From NCBI GenBank assembly GCA_963422465.1, contig OY730171.1, forward strand, positions 1,116,001 to 1,180,000: a stretch of 64,000 nt of DNA. The letters are read 5' to 3'. A program made the position numbers and the translations under genes. Below the pieces are notes generated by a model. It had not been told where the DNA came from. It saw only the letters and a list, made by a program, of their open reading frames with translations, and ran no database searches. Below, piece by piece: positions 41,944 through 53,102 of this stretch (within the stretch, counting starts at the first letter, position 1; each line of letters starts with the position of its first letter). The DNA comes from Lichina pygmaea (taxonomy: Eukaryota > Ascomycota > Lichinomycetes > Lichinales > Lichinaceae).

Positions 41944-42521
41944 CACGCTCTCTCTAAGGCGAGTGATAGTAGATGCTGTAAAATGTAGAAAAAGAGTTGT
42001 GATGGTGGGGTCACCATCTGCGTCTGTACGTAGGTACTGTACGTGTTGGGTTGAAGAACAATACCAAGAGAAAACAACGGCTTTCTGGTTGCACAGCCCT
42101 TGTTAGTGTATCACAAGGGTTGACACCAAGTAGTATGTATACCAACGATATGTACGTTACGTATGCAGCCTTTGATCACTGATAAGCTATGTGTGCATCC
42201 ACGGAACACTTCATTCCAGATGAAGGGGGTGGCCAGGGAGATGATCACGTGACTTATACATCAACACAACTGATTCTACCAAGTATCCCAGCTTCGTCGA
42301 CACTACACGGCTTTGATGGCTTCCAGCTTCCTAGAAATAGTGTCTCTAGTCTCAAGACTCTAGTTACTCCATCTGCATCGATCGGATAATGGCAGCAGGC
42401 CTGGTCAGCAAGCAGCCTAGACAGCTTTCCAGCTGCCTGGACCAAGCAGCAGGCTATCTTATGATGCAAACTGTCAGAGAGGAAGATTGACTTCGCATTG
42501 ACGCGGCCTCGATCATGTCGG
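41944..42521. other. Intergenic region upstream of RAM2
   Basis: Probably the RAM2 promoter, and on the far side the region downstream of the secreted-protein gene. GTACGTAGGTACTGTACGTG lies at about 42026-42045. No exon is seen. Confidence 0.4.
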
Positions 42522-43316
42522 TCACCGTCTTGGTCTCACCCATCGCATACCCGCCGACCCGCCGTTAGACCAGAGAGGCTGGGACAGACGACTGCCTTCG
42601 TTAGCTCCCGTCGAGAAGGGACTACCGGCATAGTGCAAGAACCCTCGCCAGGCCGAGTTCAAAGCCCCATTGCCCTTCGACGCCAGAGTGGTCATCGAGA
42701 ATTTCTGGTTCTGGTCGTCCTCCGGATCTTGAACCTCCACCCTTTGTACATCGCCATCAGGTGACTTGCCTCGCTGCCCCGACCCAAGGTTGTCCTCGTC
42801 GGTACACAGGTAGTGGTCGTTGATCTTTTGCCTTGCGTACCCCTGATTCACACTGATATCGGACTCCCGGAACGCTTCTGGTCCCTCGACAACTCGAATA
42901 AGGCCAATGTTCTCGATGTAGAGATCCAGAGCCCCCTGAACTTGGAATTTGCAATACAGAAGACATATGCGCCGCATGTCATCGAATTTAAACTTCAAGG
43001 TCAAGGCTCTCTGTAGGCAGACGATTAGCTTGCTATGGCTTCTATTGCTCGTCAAAAGTTTACCTTAGCTTACCACACGATTGGGCACCACGAGTTTCCT
43101 CATCACCACATCAGGGTCCATGCACCCCGTCATGCAAGCCTCGCAGACTTGGTCCCTGATCGTCTGCATTTCATCTCGGATGACAAGCGCCAAGGGTCCG
43201 AGCGTCGAAGGCGGGAGTGGGGCCGAGGAAGCAGCAAAGATGCTCCGTACGAAGCACAACAAGAAGATCAATCCGATAGACATCCTCGCTGAATGCCTAG
43301 CAAGTTCTGTCATCAT
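42522..43316 (-). CDS. Putative small secreted protein (signal peptide)
   Basis: Two exons, 43316-43074 and 43010-42522 (63-nt intron, GTAAGC to CTACAG), encode 243 residues. The N terminus has a short polar stretch, then a hydrophobic core MSIGLIFLLCFVRSIFAASS that fits a signal peptide if translation starts at, or is processed near, the internal Met (Met12); cleavage after the Ala pair is plausible. Next comes CEACMTGC, a small Cys cluster, and the second exon adds two further Cys (ICLLYC) and then a polar region. No known domain is recognised. The second exon contains a possible donor (GTGAGA) near its end, so the C terminus is uncertain. Secretion is inferred from the leader only. Confidence 0.55.
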
Positions 43317-43851
43317 CCGTTTCGACCCGACTTTCGGGGACAGGGCACCTAAAGTAGCAGAATGGGGTCAGGTAACGTGAGGGGCATGACGGCTGGGCCT
43401 CAAGCACTTTTTGTACTGCGGCGCCTTGTCTATGATCAGACCTCTGGTCAGGCTCAAGCCGTATGGCCCGTCGTAATTGCCTCATCGAGTCCGGGAGTTT
43501 GAACACGGTGTATATAACCGGGTGTGTTTGGGGGGGGGGGGGGGGGGGGGGGGGGACATGTCTGTAAATTGACATATAAGCGGCAATGGCTTCGACGATG
43601 GTGATAAGTACGGAAGTACGTACTACGAGTACTGCCAATCGATGGCTGTTGTGATGACCAATTTGCGTACAGAATACCCTTGATACGAGACTGCGGCAGT
43701 TTTCAGAGCAAAGATCCGAAGAGATTTGTTGCCTTGAGCAGGTCTTGCTCTGATCCTGGCTGCAGTGGAAATGGTTCTTCCTTGAATGGCTGCTAAAGTT
43801 GGCAGTCACGCCATTCTACCAGTACGTTACCGTACGTACGAAGCGTACGTA
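43317..43851. other. Intergenic region with a 26-nt poly-G tract
   Basis: A run of 26 G occupies 43530-43555, the longest homopolymer in the window. GTACGTAC-type strings precede the first MITE (about 43610 and 43825-43850). No exon is seen. Confidence 0.55.
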
Positions 43852-44269
43852 CGAGGTGTATAGCGGAAATAATGTCAAGTAAATACAAGCCAAAGTCAGT
43901 TGTAGAGCCGCATTGTCAACCTCTCGAGACATCCAATACTGTACGTACGTATCGTACGTACTTACGCTACGTATTGCATGCTTGCACTCGTAATACGTAC
44001 AACTCAGAGTTCTGTGTGACCCCTGTTGGCATCAGTGACTGCCTGGCAACATGCCTGCTTGGAGTCTACCGTATCAGCTTGTCCAATCGCTCTTGACTGA
44101 TCGAGTCCCGAGCCTCATGAAGGGCTGCTGTGACCAAATCATCGAGGAACTCGGGGGCTAGATCCAGGCTTGTCTGCGGACCGATCTGACCAAAGTCTTG
44201 TGATACTGTCGCAGGTTTGTCGGCTTACTAAGCGTATTCACTTAACTTCATCTCGGCTATACGTACTCG
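43852..44269. mobile_element. MITE copy 1 (TA-flanked), long and diverged
   Basis: It begins CGAGGTGTATAGCGGAAATA after a TA, and ends CTCG before a TA that also precedes copy 2. Its right end is degenerate. The interior shares long blocks with copy 3 at 55.5 kb, for example GATACAAGCCAAAGTC-like and TGGCAACATGCCTGC words. Confidence 0.7.
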
Positions 44270-44271
44270 TA

Positions 44272-44477
44272 CGAGGTGTCGAGCGGATATAATGTTAAGT
44301 ACTCCGTGCATACGTAGATACAAGCGAAAGTCGATTGTAGAGCCGCACTATCAAAACTCTTGAGACATCTAGATGCTTGCACTCGTACGACTCAATATTT
44401 CTACTACAGAACTTTCAGCTTACTAAGTGTACCCTATCTACGTTGCGTACTTAACATTATATCCGCTAGACACCTCG
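44272..44477. mobile_element. MITE copy 2, 206 bp, next to copy 1
   Basis: Inverted ends of about 31 bp with one mismatch, CGAGGTGTCGAGCGGATATA... and its complement ending CACCTCG. It abuts copy 1 through a shared TA (44270-44271); the other flank is AA, not TA. The interior is short and non-coding. Confidence 0.8.
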
Positions 44478-44703
44478 AACGATGTTAGTCACGTGGGCTT
44501 GACCAGCTGTCGGCAGTGAAACTCGATGGCACGTGCTCGGACTTGATCATGTGAGGACTCCAATCAGCCGCCATGGCGCGGAGGGGCCGACGACAGATCA
44601 GCCACAAGCACCGGTCGCTGTACCGACGGATGCTCTCGCCTGGGATCGGGCACCTCGTGATTCCTTGAGTGTCTCGCCAGCCTCTGGGCATCACGCCGAA
44701 CGA

Positions 44704-46218
44704 ATGTTACCCCCACCGGGTTCACCGGGCGCGTCGTGGGCCATCTATCGAGCCAGGTTCCGTGCCCTCTTCGAAGGAGCAGACGTCCGAGTCTGCATCG
44801 CCTTTTGGTTGTTCGGTGGGCTGACGTCCCCTCGCCCCAACATGCTAGCTCGCTCGTGCTCATCATCTCTTGCCAGGCCTCATCAACAATGTCCTCTACG
44901 TCATCATCCTCTCGGCCGCACTTGATCTCGTCGGTCCTCTCGTTCCCAAGGGCGTCGTGCTCCTGGCCGATGTCGTCCCGTCGTTCATCGTCAAGCTCAC
45001 CGTACCGTACTTCATCCACATCGTCCCTTACTCCGCCCGGATACTGCTCTTCGTCGGCCTGTCGATCGGTGGTATGCTCCTTATTGCGGCGACGACGTCG
45101 ACGGAGAGCCAGGTCGACGGCAGCAACATCTCAGCCAAGCTTGCCGGCATCGTGCTGGCCAGCTTGAGCAGCGGAGGTGGTGAGCTGAGCTTCTTGGGGC
45201 TGACGCACTTCTACGGCCCTTTCAGCCTCGCTGCCTGGGGAAGTGGCACCGGCGGCGCCGGACTGGTAGGCGCAGGTGCCTACATGGCCGCCACAACGTG
45301 GTTCGGGTGGAGCGTCAAGGCCAGCCTGCTTGGATTCTCGCTGCTGCCGATGGTCATGCTGCTGAGCTTCTTTTTCGTGCTGCCGCAGGATCCGTGGAGA
45401 CGTGGAACCGAGTCTCGACCGAAAGGATATGCCGAAGTACCGGACCAGGAGGACGAAGAGCAGTACGAGGGCCTGCCCGAGACTGCCGAAGGGACGCTCC
45501 CCAGTAGCATCGTTCTCGACGGCAGACTTTCCCCAGGTAGAGACGGACCACAACCACGCCTTGCCCGTATGCTACAGCAACTAAGGTGGCACCTGAAGAA
45601 GAGCAGGCACCTCTTCTTCCCTTAGTATGTTTCGGCCTTTTCTCAGCCCGAGTTATATCATCCCTTTCTCCAGCTCACATGCTGATACTGGCCTCTTTGC
45701 TTGACGACAGCATGTTCCCTCTTCTCCTTGTGTACGTTGCCGAATACACCATCAACCAGGGCGTCACTCCGACGCTTCTCTTCCCGCTATCATCCACGCC
45801 CTTCAAGCGCTTTCGCTCCTTCTACCCGACTTACGCCACGATCTACCAGCTGGGAGTCTTCATATCTCGCTCGTCGATCCCGTTCGTGCGGATCCACGCG
45901 CTGTACCCGCCGTCGCTCCTTCAATGGGTCAATCTCGTGCTCCTCGTCTCGCACGCGCTCTTCCCCTTCATCCCGAACGTCTACTGCATCTTCGTCGTCA
46001 TCTTCTGGGAAGGCCTGCTCGGCGGGGCCGTCTACGTCAATACTTTTGCCGAGATCATGGACGTCGTACCGGAATCCGAGCGAGAGTTCTCGCTGGCCGC
46101 CACCACCGTCAGCGACTCGGCGGGTATCTGCATCGCCGGTGTCCTGGGCATGATGCTCGAGGTGTGGCTGTGTAGTTGGCAGGTCAAGAGCGGCAGGGAT
46201 TATTGTCGTCGCACTTGA
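44704..46218 (+). CDS. BTN1: BTN1/CLN3 (battenin) vacuolar membrane protein
   Basis: Three exons, 44704-44815, 44877-45624 and 45711-46218, encode 455 residues. The first splice creates [20 protein letters not shown], the family hallmark; the second rebuilds [20 protein letters not shown]. Btn1 is a vacuolar/lysosomal polytopic protein linked to pH and basic amino acid balance; the human homologue CLN3 underlies juvenile neuronal ceroid lipofuscinosis. About ten hydrophobic helices are visible, with a hydrophilic linker of roughly 90 residues in the middle ([20 protein letters not shown]) and the late motif [13 protein letters not shown]-like sequence ([20 protein letters not shown]). ATG 44704 is the first true ATG in frame; the frame is open for 57 more codons upstream without one. 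Confidence 0.94.
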
Positions 46219-46523
46219 GGGCGGCCGGCCAGCGGAGAACCCACAGCGGTAAACGGCGGCTACGGTAGCTCGAGTAGTAGGTGCTTAAAAGAAGGCGCAC
46301 ATCATTGCAACGAGGTATGAAGACCGCCTCTATTGATGTCGAATAGCAGTCCAATTGATCTAATACCCCAGAATCGCCACGAGACCACTCCCGAGGTCAT
46401 GCCAGCCACATTTGGCTCGTCCGATCGGATTCTCCAAATCACGCAAAAAGTGAACCCTCGAACACTGATGAGAACCATGCACTCCACGGCCTTGGCCACA
46501 TCAGGGCCCACCAAAAGCAGCTC

Positions 46524-47419
46524 TCAGATGCTCGCCATGACCTCGGCTGCCTTGCCGGCCAGATCCCTTGTCTGCTGGTCCAGCTCCGAGCGCTCCTGCA
46601 CCCATCGAAACCTGGTCATCCAGAGGTCCCATCGCTCGCGGGAGAAGCCCTCCTTGCCGGTGAAGACATCCCCGCCCCGAGCCATGGTGCCGTAGTCATC
46701 CTCGGCGTCGTGGATCACTCGGCCGGCCTGCAGGATCCACTGCACGGCGCCGGGCACCAAGCCTTCGAGGATGTCGATGGTGGTCTGGTGGGTGAGTCCG
46801 AGACTTCCGATCGCCCCCGGAACTTGCTTGTCCCACGGCTCGTCTTCGAGGGCCGAGCGCAGCGTCCAGATGGCCATGTGCTTCAGGTCGACGACTTGGC
46901 CCGCGGTGATGCGTGCGAGGAAGGCGTTCAGATTTACCCATTCCTCGCGCCTGACTAATTTTTCAGGGGTTTTCGGGCCGTCATTATCTATCGAACCATT
47001 CAGCGTGAGTCCAGTCGCTGCATCCCCAAGATGAAGCTAAATGACTCACACTCCCATCTATCTCGCAGCTCGTTGGCAAGCAACGGCAGGTCCTTCCAGA
47101 CCGTCATATTCCCATACACGGTGACGGGATCCCCGTTTCGTTCCAGATCCGGTAGCTGTTTGATGGCCTTCAGCAGCGCAACCAGACGATCTTGAGCGTC
47201 TGGAAGATGTTCTGCGGCCTCGGTGACGAAGCTCCATATCCGGGGCAATTCCTCTTCTGGATTTTCAGCCCCAGCAATAGTCGCCGTGAGACGTTCCGCT
47301 GCGATCTCCGCGGATGTGGACCCGGCCAGGAAGTCTTTCAGGGCCTTTTTCTCGGCCGGATTGGCCGTGTCCTCATCGTTAGGCAACTGGTGAAACCAGC
47401 TCTCGACGTCGGTCGTCAT
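46524..47419 (-). CDS. DUF3632-like fungal protein of unknown function
   Basis: Two exons, 47419-47050 and 46954-46524, give 266 residues. The second junction is a best fit (donor GTGAGT, acceptor ATTAG). A nearer AG would leave an intron of only 32 nt and add about 20 residues, so that border is uncertain. The protein is mostly alpha-helical by eye and has the order seen in DUF3632 proteins of filamentous fungi: an acidic N-terminal half ending LPLLANELRDRWE, then EEWVNLNAFLARITAGQVVD, then a C-terminal helix bundle including AIWTLRSALEDEP and a Trp-rich GFSRERWDLWMTRFRWV. No catalytic motif is visible. The gene is convergent with BTN1. Confidence 0.75.
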
Positions 47420-49133
47420 ATCTGCGTCCAGACCCCAGCAACGACAGATAGGCTAGCGCGAGAGATGCCGGGAGCGAAGAAGTAGAGAATATCGCGGCGT
47501 ACAACGAGTAACTGTAAACTTGAAAGGTCAGAGTGGAGGGCTGGAAGGCAAGGACCTCGTAGACGAGCATGTGCAGAACGATTCAAAGCTGCCGGCTTTC
47601 GTTAAGTAGTCGGACGTCTCCCGTCAATGACCATGCGGAGCAAATGATTCAGCGTGACGTAGGCCACAAAGTCGCCCCGTGACGTCAGGTGTCGTGGCTG
47701 AAGTGTTTCAACCTCAGCTCCACCTTCTTCATTAGGAAGGTCTCGGAGCATCCAGCCAATGTGTGTATCCAGACAGTTAGTGGGAGGTGATGATAGCAGT
47801 TCATCATCAGTCTCGGAGCTCCTGCCCATCCAGCGAGCACCTTCCATTCTAGGTCTGAGATGTCATGCCTGCGTACAAGTACTCGTAGCTGATGACTCAT
47901 TGGCACTTACGTAATACAAAACGTGATCAATCTCAAACTGATCGATCACGTGCGTACGGTACGTATTACCGGTACAAGTCAGCTCGCGTTCTCCTTTCCA
48001 GACTTCGGCTGCCTGACCTGGTGCCTTGGACCTCCAGACCATTCCACTCTTTCAACAACAGAATCAAAGATGAGAATCCATATCGAGACTAGGGAAGCTC
48101 TACCCTTTTACGTGGCAATATGGCCAGCATTAGGTGAACAGCCGTACAGTACCGTACGCTATAGCGGGGTACTACGTCGTGGATTGAGATGGCTCATCGT
48201 TCGCGACCTGTGGGCCACATATCTCCGTCCATTGGCTGAGCTTGTATGGGCACTGCTGCAAGTCCAGAACCAAGCCGTACCCAGCTAGTAAAATGAAGAC
48301 GATGAAGCACCAGAACAATGCTGCATTCGCATTACCGCTACGGTACACGATAGTAGATGCTAGGCGCTCAGGCTGCCGAAGCATCAAACCAATCGTTGTG
48401 GGTTTCCACTTCAGGATAGGCTAAATATGCCGTTGGAGTCGATGCCTACAAGAACAGACTAATCGTTGGATGACATGGCCTAGAGTGATCGAGGACGAGA
48501 TGGATGTTATGGTATCTCTCCTTCTCTGACAGACTTGCGATTCGAGCATGGCAGCACTGGGTTTCAAGCCTTGCTTACAGGCACTGCGCCATGATATCCC
48601 GGCATTTGGTTCGATGGATCTCGTCAGCCAAAAGAAGTTGTTTGTGGGCTGCTATCGTGCCACTTACTGTGCATGCACGTAGGAAGTGGCACAGGCAGGC
48701 ACGGCGGGGCAGCGCGTTGGTTGTGAAGAGAAGCGCTTGAGGGATTCAGCTGCACCGTCAGAGATCACGGACCGCGTGTCTTACGAGATCCGACCGCGCC
48801 GCCCCCACCACCTGAGCGCATCCAAAGTCAGATCAAACCCGACTTGCTGACTAAATAATGATGATCTCACTCCTTTTACAGTACATCAGCTGCAAGGTAC
48901 GATACGGTACAAAACCTTTGCCGGGTAAATTACGGTTCTGGTTAGATCGCAAATAGAGTACGTAGACCAAAGTCTCCGCCAACCAACACCGATGGTGACG
49001 ATGTTGAGAAGGGAGAAGAAGGGACGACCTCTTGAACCGGACCCGTTGAAAAGGAGCCGCAATGCCATGTATCGCAACCCTCGAAAGCCACACCTCGAGG
49101 GCAATTGATCCACAACCCCCACCTCATCGCACA
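47420..49133. other. Divergent spacer between the DUF3632-like gene and ERG12
   Basis: 1.7 kb without a supported exon. GTACGGTACGTATTACCGGTAC lies near 47953-47974 and a TACAGTACCGTACGC string near 48144. Both promoters should be near its ends. Confidence 0.45.
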
Positions 49134-50856
49134 ATGGACGTCAACGGAGCTGCCCCGCAACACCGCGGACAGGGGCGAAATGGCTCGCTTCGGCAACAAC
49201 CCACGCAGCGGCATCGAACAATGTCCTCCCCGATGATGCCGGCCTTTATGGTCTCGGCGCCGGGCAAGGTCATCGTATTTGGTGAACACGCGGTTGTCCA
49301 CGGCAAGGTATGCCGCCGGCCAGATTGGCACCGCTAGTCCGTGCATCCGCTGATCGGTGCCCCCGTAGGCTGCCATTGCCGCGGCCATCTCGCTGCGATC
49401 GTACCTCCTCGTCACCACCCTATCAAAGTCCCGCAGGACAGTGACACTGCGGTTCCCGGACATCAACCTCGTTCATACCTGGGACATTGACTCGCTGCCG
49501 TGGTCCGTCTTCTCGCACCCTTCGAAGAAGAAGTTCTACTACGACCTTGTCACTAGCCTGGACCCAGAACTGGTCGAGGCCATGAGAGCGCACGTCTTGA
49601 GTGTTTCCATGCACGAACGTCCGGAGATCCGCAAGATCCACCAGTCATCTGCCTCCGCATTCCTCTACCTGTACCTCTCGTTGAGCTCTCGGAGCTCTTG
49701 CGCGTGTATATACACGCTACGGTCAACGATTCCCATCGGCGCCGGCCTCGGCAGCAGCGCCAGCATCAGCGTGTGTCTCAGCACGGCCTTGTTGCTCCAG
49801 ATGCGCGCCTTGGCAGGGCCACATCCCGACCAGCCACGGGTGGAGTCGCACGTGCAGCTGGAACGCATCAACCGGTGGGCATTTGTGGCGGAAATGTGCA
49901 TACACGGCAATCCTAGCGGAGTCGACAATACGGTGGCGACCGAGGGGAAAGCTGTTCTGTTCAGGAGGAAAGACTACCGGAAGCCTCCGGTCGTGACGCC
50001 ACTACGAGGCTTTCCCAAGCTCCCGCTGCTGCTCGTCAACACCAAGCAGGAACGCTCGACCCAGACCGAGGTCGAGAAGGTCAGATGCTTGCTCGAGGCG
50101 CATCCGACGGTCTGCGGCATGATGCTCGAGTCGATCAACACCGTGACCGAGTCGGCGCACGACTTGATCTCGTCCACGCCCCGCGACGGCCACGACCAGG
50201 CGTCGCTGCGGCACCTGGGCGAGCTCATCCGGATCAACCACGGCCTGCTGGTGTCTCTCGGCGCCTCACACCCGCGACTGGAGCGGATCCGGGAGCTGGT
50301 GGATCACGCCGGAATCGGCTGGACCAAGCTGACTGGGGCCGGCGGCGGCGGGTGCGCGATCACGATGCTGAAACCGGAGGTGGACGCGAGCGGGATCAAG
50401 GGCCTGCGAGCCGCGCTCGAGGCCGAAGACTTTGAGATCTACCAGACGATGCTCGGGGCCGAGGGCGTCGGCGTTCTCTGGCCGGCCGTGTTCCGGAGCG
50501 GCACGAGACGACGGGGACGGAGGAAGACGAGGCCCGACGGTGCTCCAAACGGGGAGGTCCCGGGCAAGGATGTAACCGACGGAGACTACACCGGTCGGCA
50601 GTGCGAGAACGGAGGCGGAGACGTCTTCGACGAGACGGACGAGGACGAGGCGTATGGCTATGACGAAGAGCCGGGCGAGAACGAGGACGAGGACGAGGAC
50701 CCAGGCGGAAAGGAGATTGACCAGAACAAATTCTTGAAAGCGGTCGGCATCGACGGCGTCGAGCGGCTCGTCGGAGTCGCCGCCAAACGCCACCGCAGCA
50801 AGACGGCGCAGGAAGCCGGCACTTATAGACAGGGCTGGCAATTCTGGGATGCATAA
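49134..50856 (+). CDS. ERG12: Mevalonate kinase
   Basis: Two exons, 49134-49307 and 49369-50856, give 553 residues from ATG 49134. Other in-frame starts are 49062 and 49221; the conserved part begins soon after the last of these. The enzyme phosphorylates mevalonate with ATP in cytosolic/peroxisomal isoprenoid synthesis. GHMP kinase landmarks are VSAPGKVIVFGEHAVVHGK at the first exon end, the ATP-binding PIGAGLGSSAS at about 180-190, HGNPSGVDNTVATEGKAVLF, and KLTGAGGGGCAITML near 378. It ends EIDQNKFLKAVGIDGVERLV...GWQFWDA as in fungal enzymes. Odd: roughly residues 436-505 are an inserted Arg- then Asp/Glu-rich segment between the GHMP C domain and this conserved tail. The intron interrupts the first catalytic motif region (HGK/AAIAAAISL). 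Confidence 0.94.
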
Positions 50857-52478
50857 CTAGTCCAGGCGTGCCCAGGCGTGACTGATGTGCCAGACGTGCC
50901 AGGCGTACCAGGCGTACCAGACGTGCCCAGAAGTGCCGGGCGTGTCGGGCGTGTCAGGTCATGTACTTTATCATGTATCCTATCATCCGTTGATAACACA
51001 TTTGTACTCTGGGGATCATGATGATCGTATCTTTAGGCTTTTGATGATGTTGCGCGTATTCTCCTCACGCCCTTTCTGGTCTTGACGATCGTTCATGTAT
51101 GGGATCATCTTTCATCCTCGTTGGGTTATTTGCTGCGTGCTTTGTTCTTTGCTTCGTTCTCTTTTTCCGCCACTCCTCCTCCTCATCATCTTCCTCCTCC
51201 TTCCTTCCTTCCTTCTTCGTGCTCCACCCTTTTTCCCCCTATCGCTTGCTGCCCATCCCATGTAAATACTTTTCAATTATCCTTTCTTTTTCCTTTTTTC
51301 CCCTTGCTTTTATGAGTCTTTCTTTTCCTTGGGGGGGGGGGGCGTTTCATTATGAGTGTTTCTCTGGCGGAATATCGAGGGGGTTGAGCGGGTTGGGAGC
51401 ATTGGGTGGGTTGGAAACGTCGAGTTGGTTGGTTGGAGGCATCGAGTGAGGTCGAGGATATTAAATATCAAGGCGGCTGACGACATGAAGAGGGGTCGCG
51501 GGCATCGAGGCGCTTGGAGATATCGAGGTAGTTTAGGGGTAGATGAGACGGGGAAAAAGGGACGCTCGGAGTCTTGAGGCGGCGGCGGCGGCGACGGAAG
51601 TTCAGAACACGAGCACGGATGAAGAACAAGAACACGGTGGCGATGAAGAACACGGCAGCGATGAAGAAGACGTCCATCAAGCTCTGAACACCGCAAAGAT
51701 AGACCCCCGTGTGGTTCCTCAATTCCTCGCTCACGGCTTTTATGACAATGGTGTTGATCTCCGAAGACGTTCTCGAGGGAGTCGAATTGACTTGCTCCAG
51801 TTGATTTGCGCAGGCTGGCTTGCTCGAGGGACCTTGATGTGTGAAGCGTCGTTCATGTGTGATCCGATTTCATGCAGTGTTTTACTGATACGATGTCCAG
51901 TAAAGGGAATTTCGAGAAAGTGAGAAAAGAAGGAGGAGGAGGAGGAGGAGGAGAATAGACAACGTGAATGTATCATGTGGATAGTGGACACCCTGGTGTG
52001 CCTGGTACAAGAATTGTCATATGAGATTAGGTGCTCTGTATAACTGGGTGACTGGGTGACTGGATGACTAGATGACTGGATGATTGAATGACTGGATGAG
52101 TTGGTGACTTGGTGGTTGGGTCACTGGATGGCGATGTAACGGCGTGTCCATATGTCCAGACAAGTAGATACCCTGTCCGGATAGTATGGACGAACATCTC
52201 AGCTGCTTATAGTAGTTCATCAGCGAAAATTTCAACGACGTTATTAATAGCGGTGGAGGGAAATGACTTACCACTCCCAGCCATAGCTCTCGCAGAGTCG
52301 TAAACCTCGCAAAAGTCACAGCTCTCAGCGAGACTCGCCGTCTCATGGCCATTGCCGACCAGTCATTGACTCGTCTAGGTGGCGAGCCCACGTCTATGCT
52401 CTCATCTGAGCTTTCGGCTCCTCCCTCAAAGGCTGCTTTGGGGGTGACAACGCCCCACGCCTCATACACAAACCCTCG
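50857..52478. other. Intergenic region with several simple repeats
   Basis: Contains short tandem CCAGGCGTRCC/CCAGACGTG words (about 50862-50950), CCTCCTCATCATCTTCCTCC pyrimidine text (about 51170-51310), a G10-type run near 51329-51340, GGTTGAGCGGGTTGGG-like text (51380-51450), a (GGA)n run at about 51930-51953, and an 8-bp GACTGGAT-type repeat at about 52045-52130. A frame of about 125 codons near 51543 starts with Ala/Glu-rich sequence but has no family resemblance. No gene is accepted. Confidence 0.5.
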
Positions 52479-53102
52479 TCATCGCTTCTCCTTTCGTAAC
52501 CTTCGAGCTTCTCTCCGATCGGCCTTGGCCTTCTTCCTGGCTCCTTTGCTTAACGCTGCTGGGATCTGTGGGTGCAGCGCATTCTCGCTGGTCTGATTGT
52601 CTTCTCTCACATGGTCGTGCGTGGCGACCGGGCTGCTCGGCGACGGCCGGAGGGCCTGCACTGTGTCTTCACCAGTAGCCTGATGTTCTTCGACAGCAGC
52701 GAGCGCCACGGTGGATGGCACGGCGTGCTCGTGTCCAACACCCTGTGGAGCGTCATGTACGCTCGGAAACACAGTCTCATTCTCGGTCGCGGGCATGCCC
52801 ATGGGCTCGTACATGCCATCGCGCACGGCCGCGTCCCATCCATGCTGGTCGAACGGATAGGCCCCCTCGGAGCCGAGCCATTCGCCACGAAGGCCGGCCT
52901 CGACTCGTCGCAAGTTGTGCATGGTCAAGCCGCCCTCCATGGTCCCGGCGATTCGTGGGCCGCGCTCGCTCAAGATGGCGTCCGGGTGTAGCCAGGCGTT
53001 TGTCTCCGACGCGGCGAGGTACGCTTGTAAAAGCGTGAGCGCTTCATCTGGATCGACAGACCGGCTGCTATGGTGCACAGAAGCAGGATAGGGAGTTGCC
53101 AT
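52479..53102 (-). CDS. Hypothetical protein with a basic C-terminal tail
   Basis: A single intact frame of 207 codons starts at ATG 53102. The first third is ordered-looking: DPDEALTLLQAYLAASETNA, then GGLTMHNLRRVEAGLRGEWL. The middle is acidic/polar, and the last 25 residues are strongly basic (GARKKAKADRREARRLRKEK), a possible nuclear or nucleolar targeting and RNA-binding tail. I have the impression of similar short proteins in other Pezizomycotina but cannot name a family. Coding status is supported by length, the clean start, and the contrast between the conserved-looking head and basic tail. Confidence 0.65.
   Translation of the reverse strand: MATPYPASVHHSSRSVDPDEALTLLQAYLAASETNAWLHPDAILSERGPRIAGTMEGGLTMHNLRRVEAGLRGEWLGSEGAYPFDQHGWDAAVRDGMYEPMGMPATENETVFPSVHDAPQGVGHEHAVPSTVALAAVEEHQATGEDTVQALRPSPSSPVATHDHVREDNQTSENALHPQIPAALSKGARKKAKADRREARRLRKEKR

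Noticed and set aside
47019-47049. A 32-nt intron in the DUF3632-like gene
   Set aside because: It would be in frame but is shorter than any other intron here (minimum about 47 nt). The 95-nt alternative was preferred, with the border marked uncertain.
51543-51923. Frame of about 125 codons downstream of ERG12
   Set aside because: Ala/Glu-rich start and no domain, in a region full of simple repeats.
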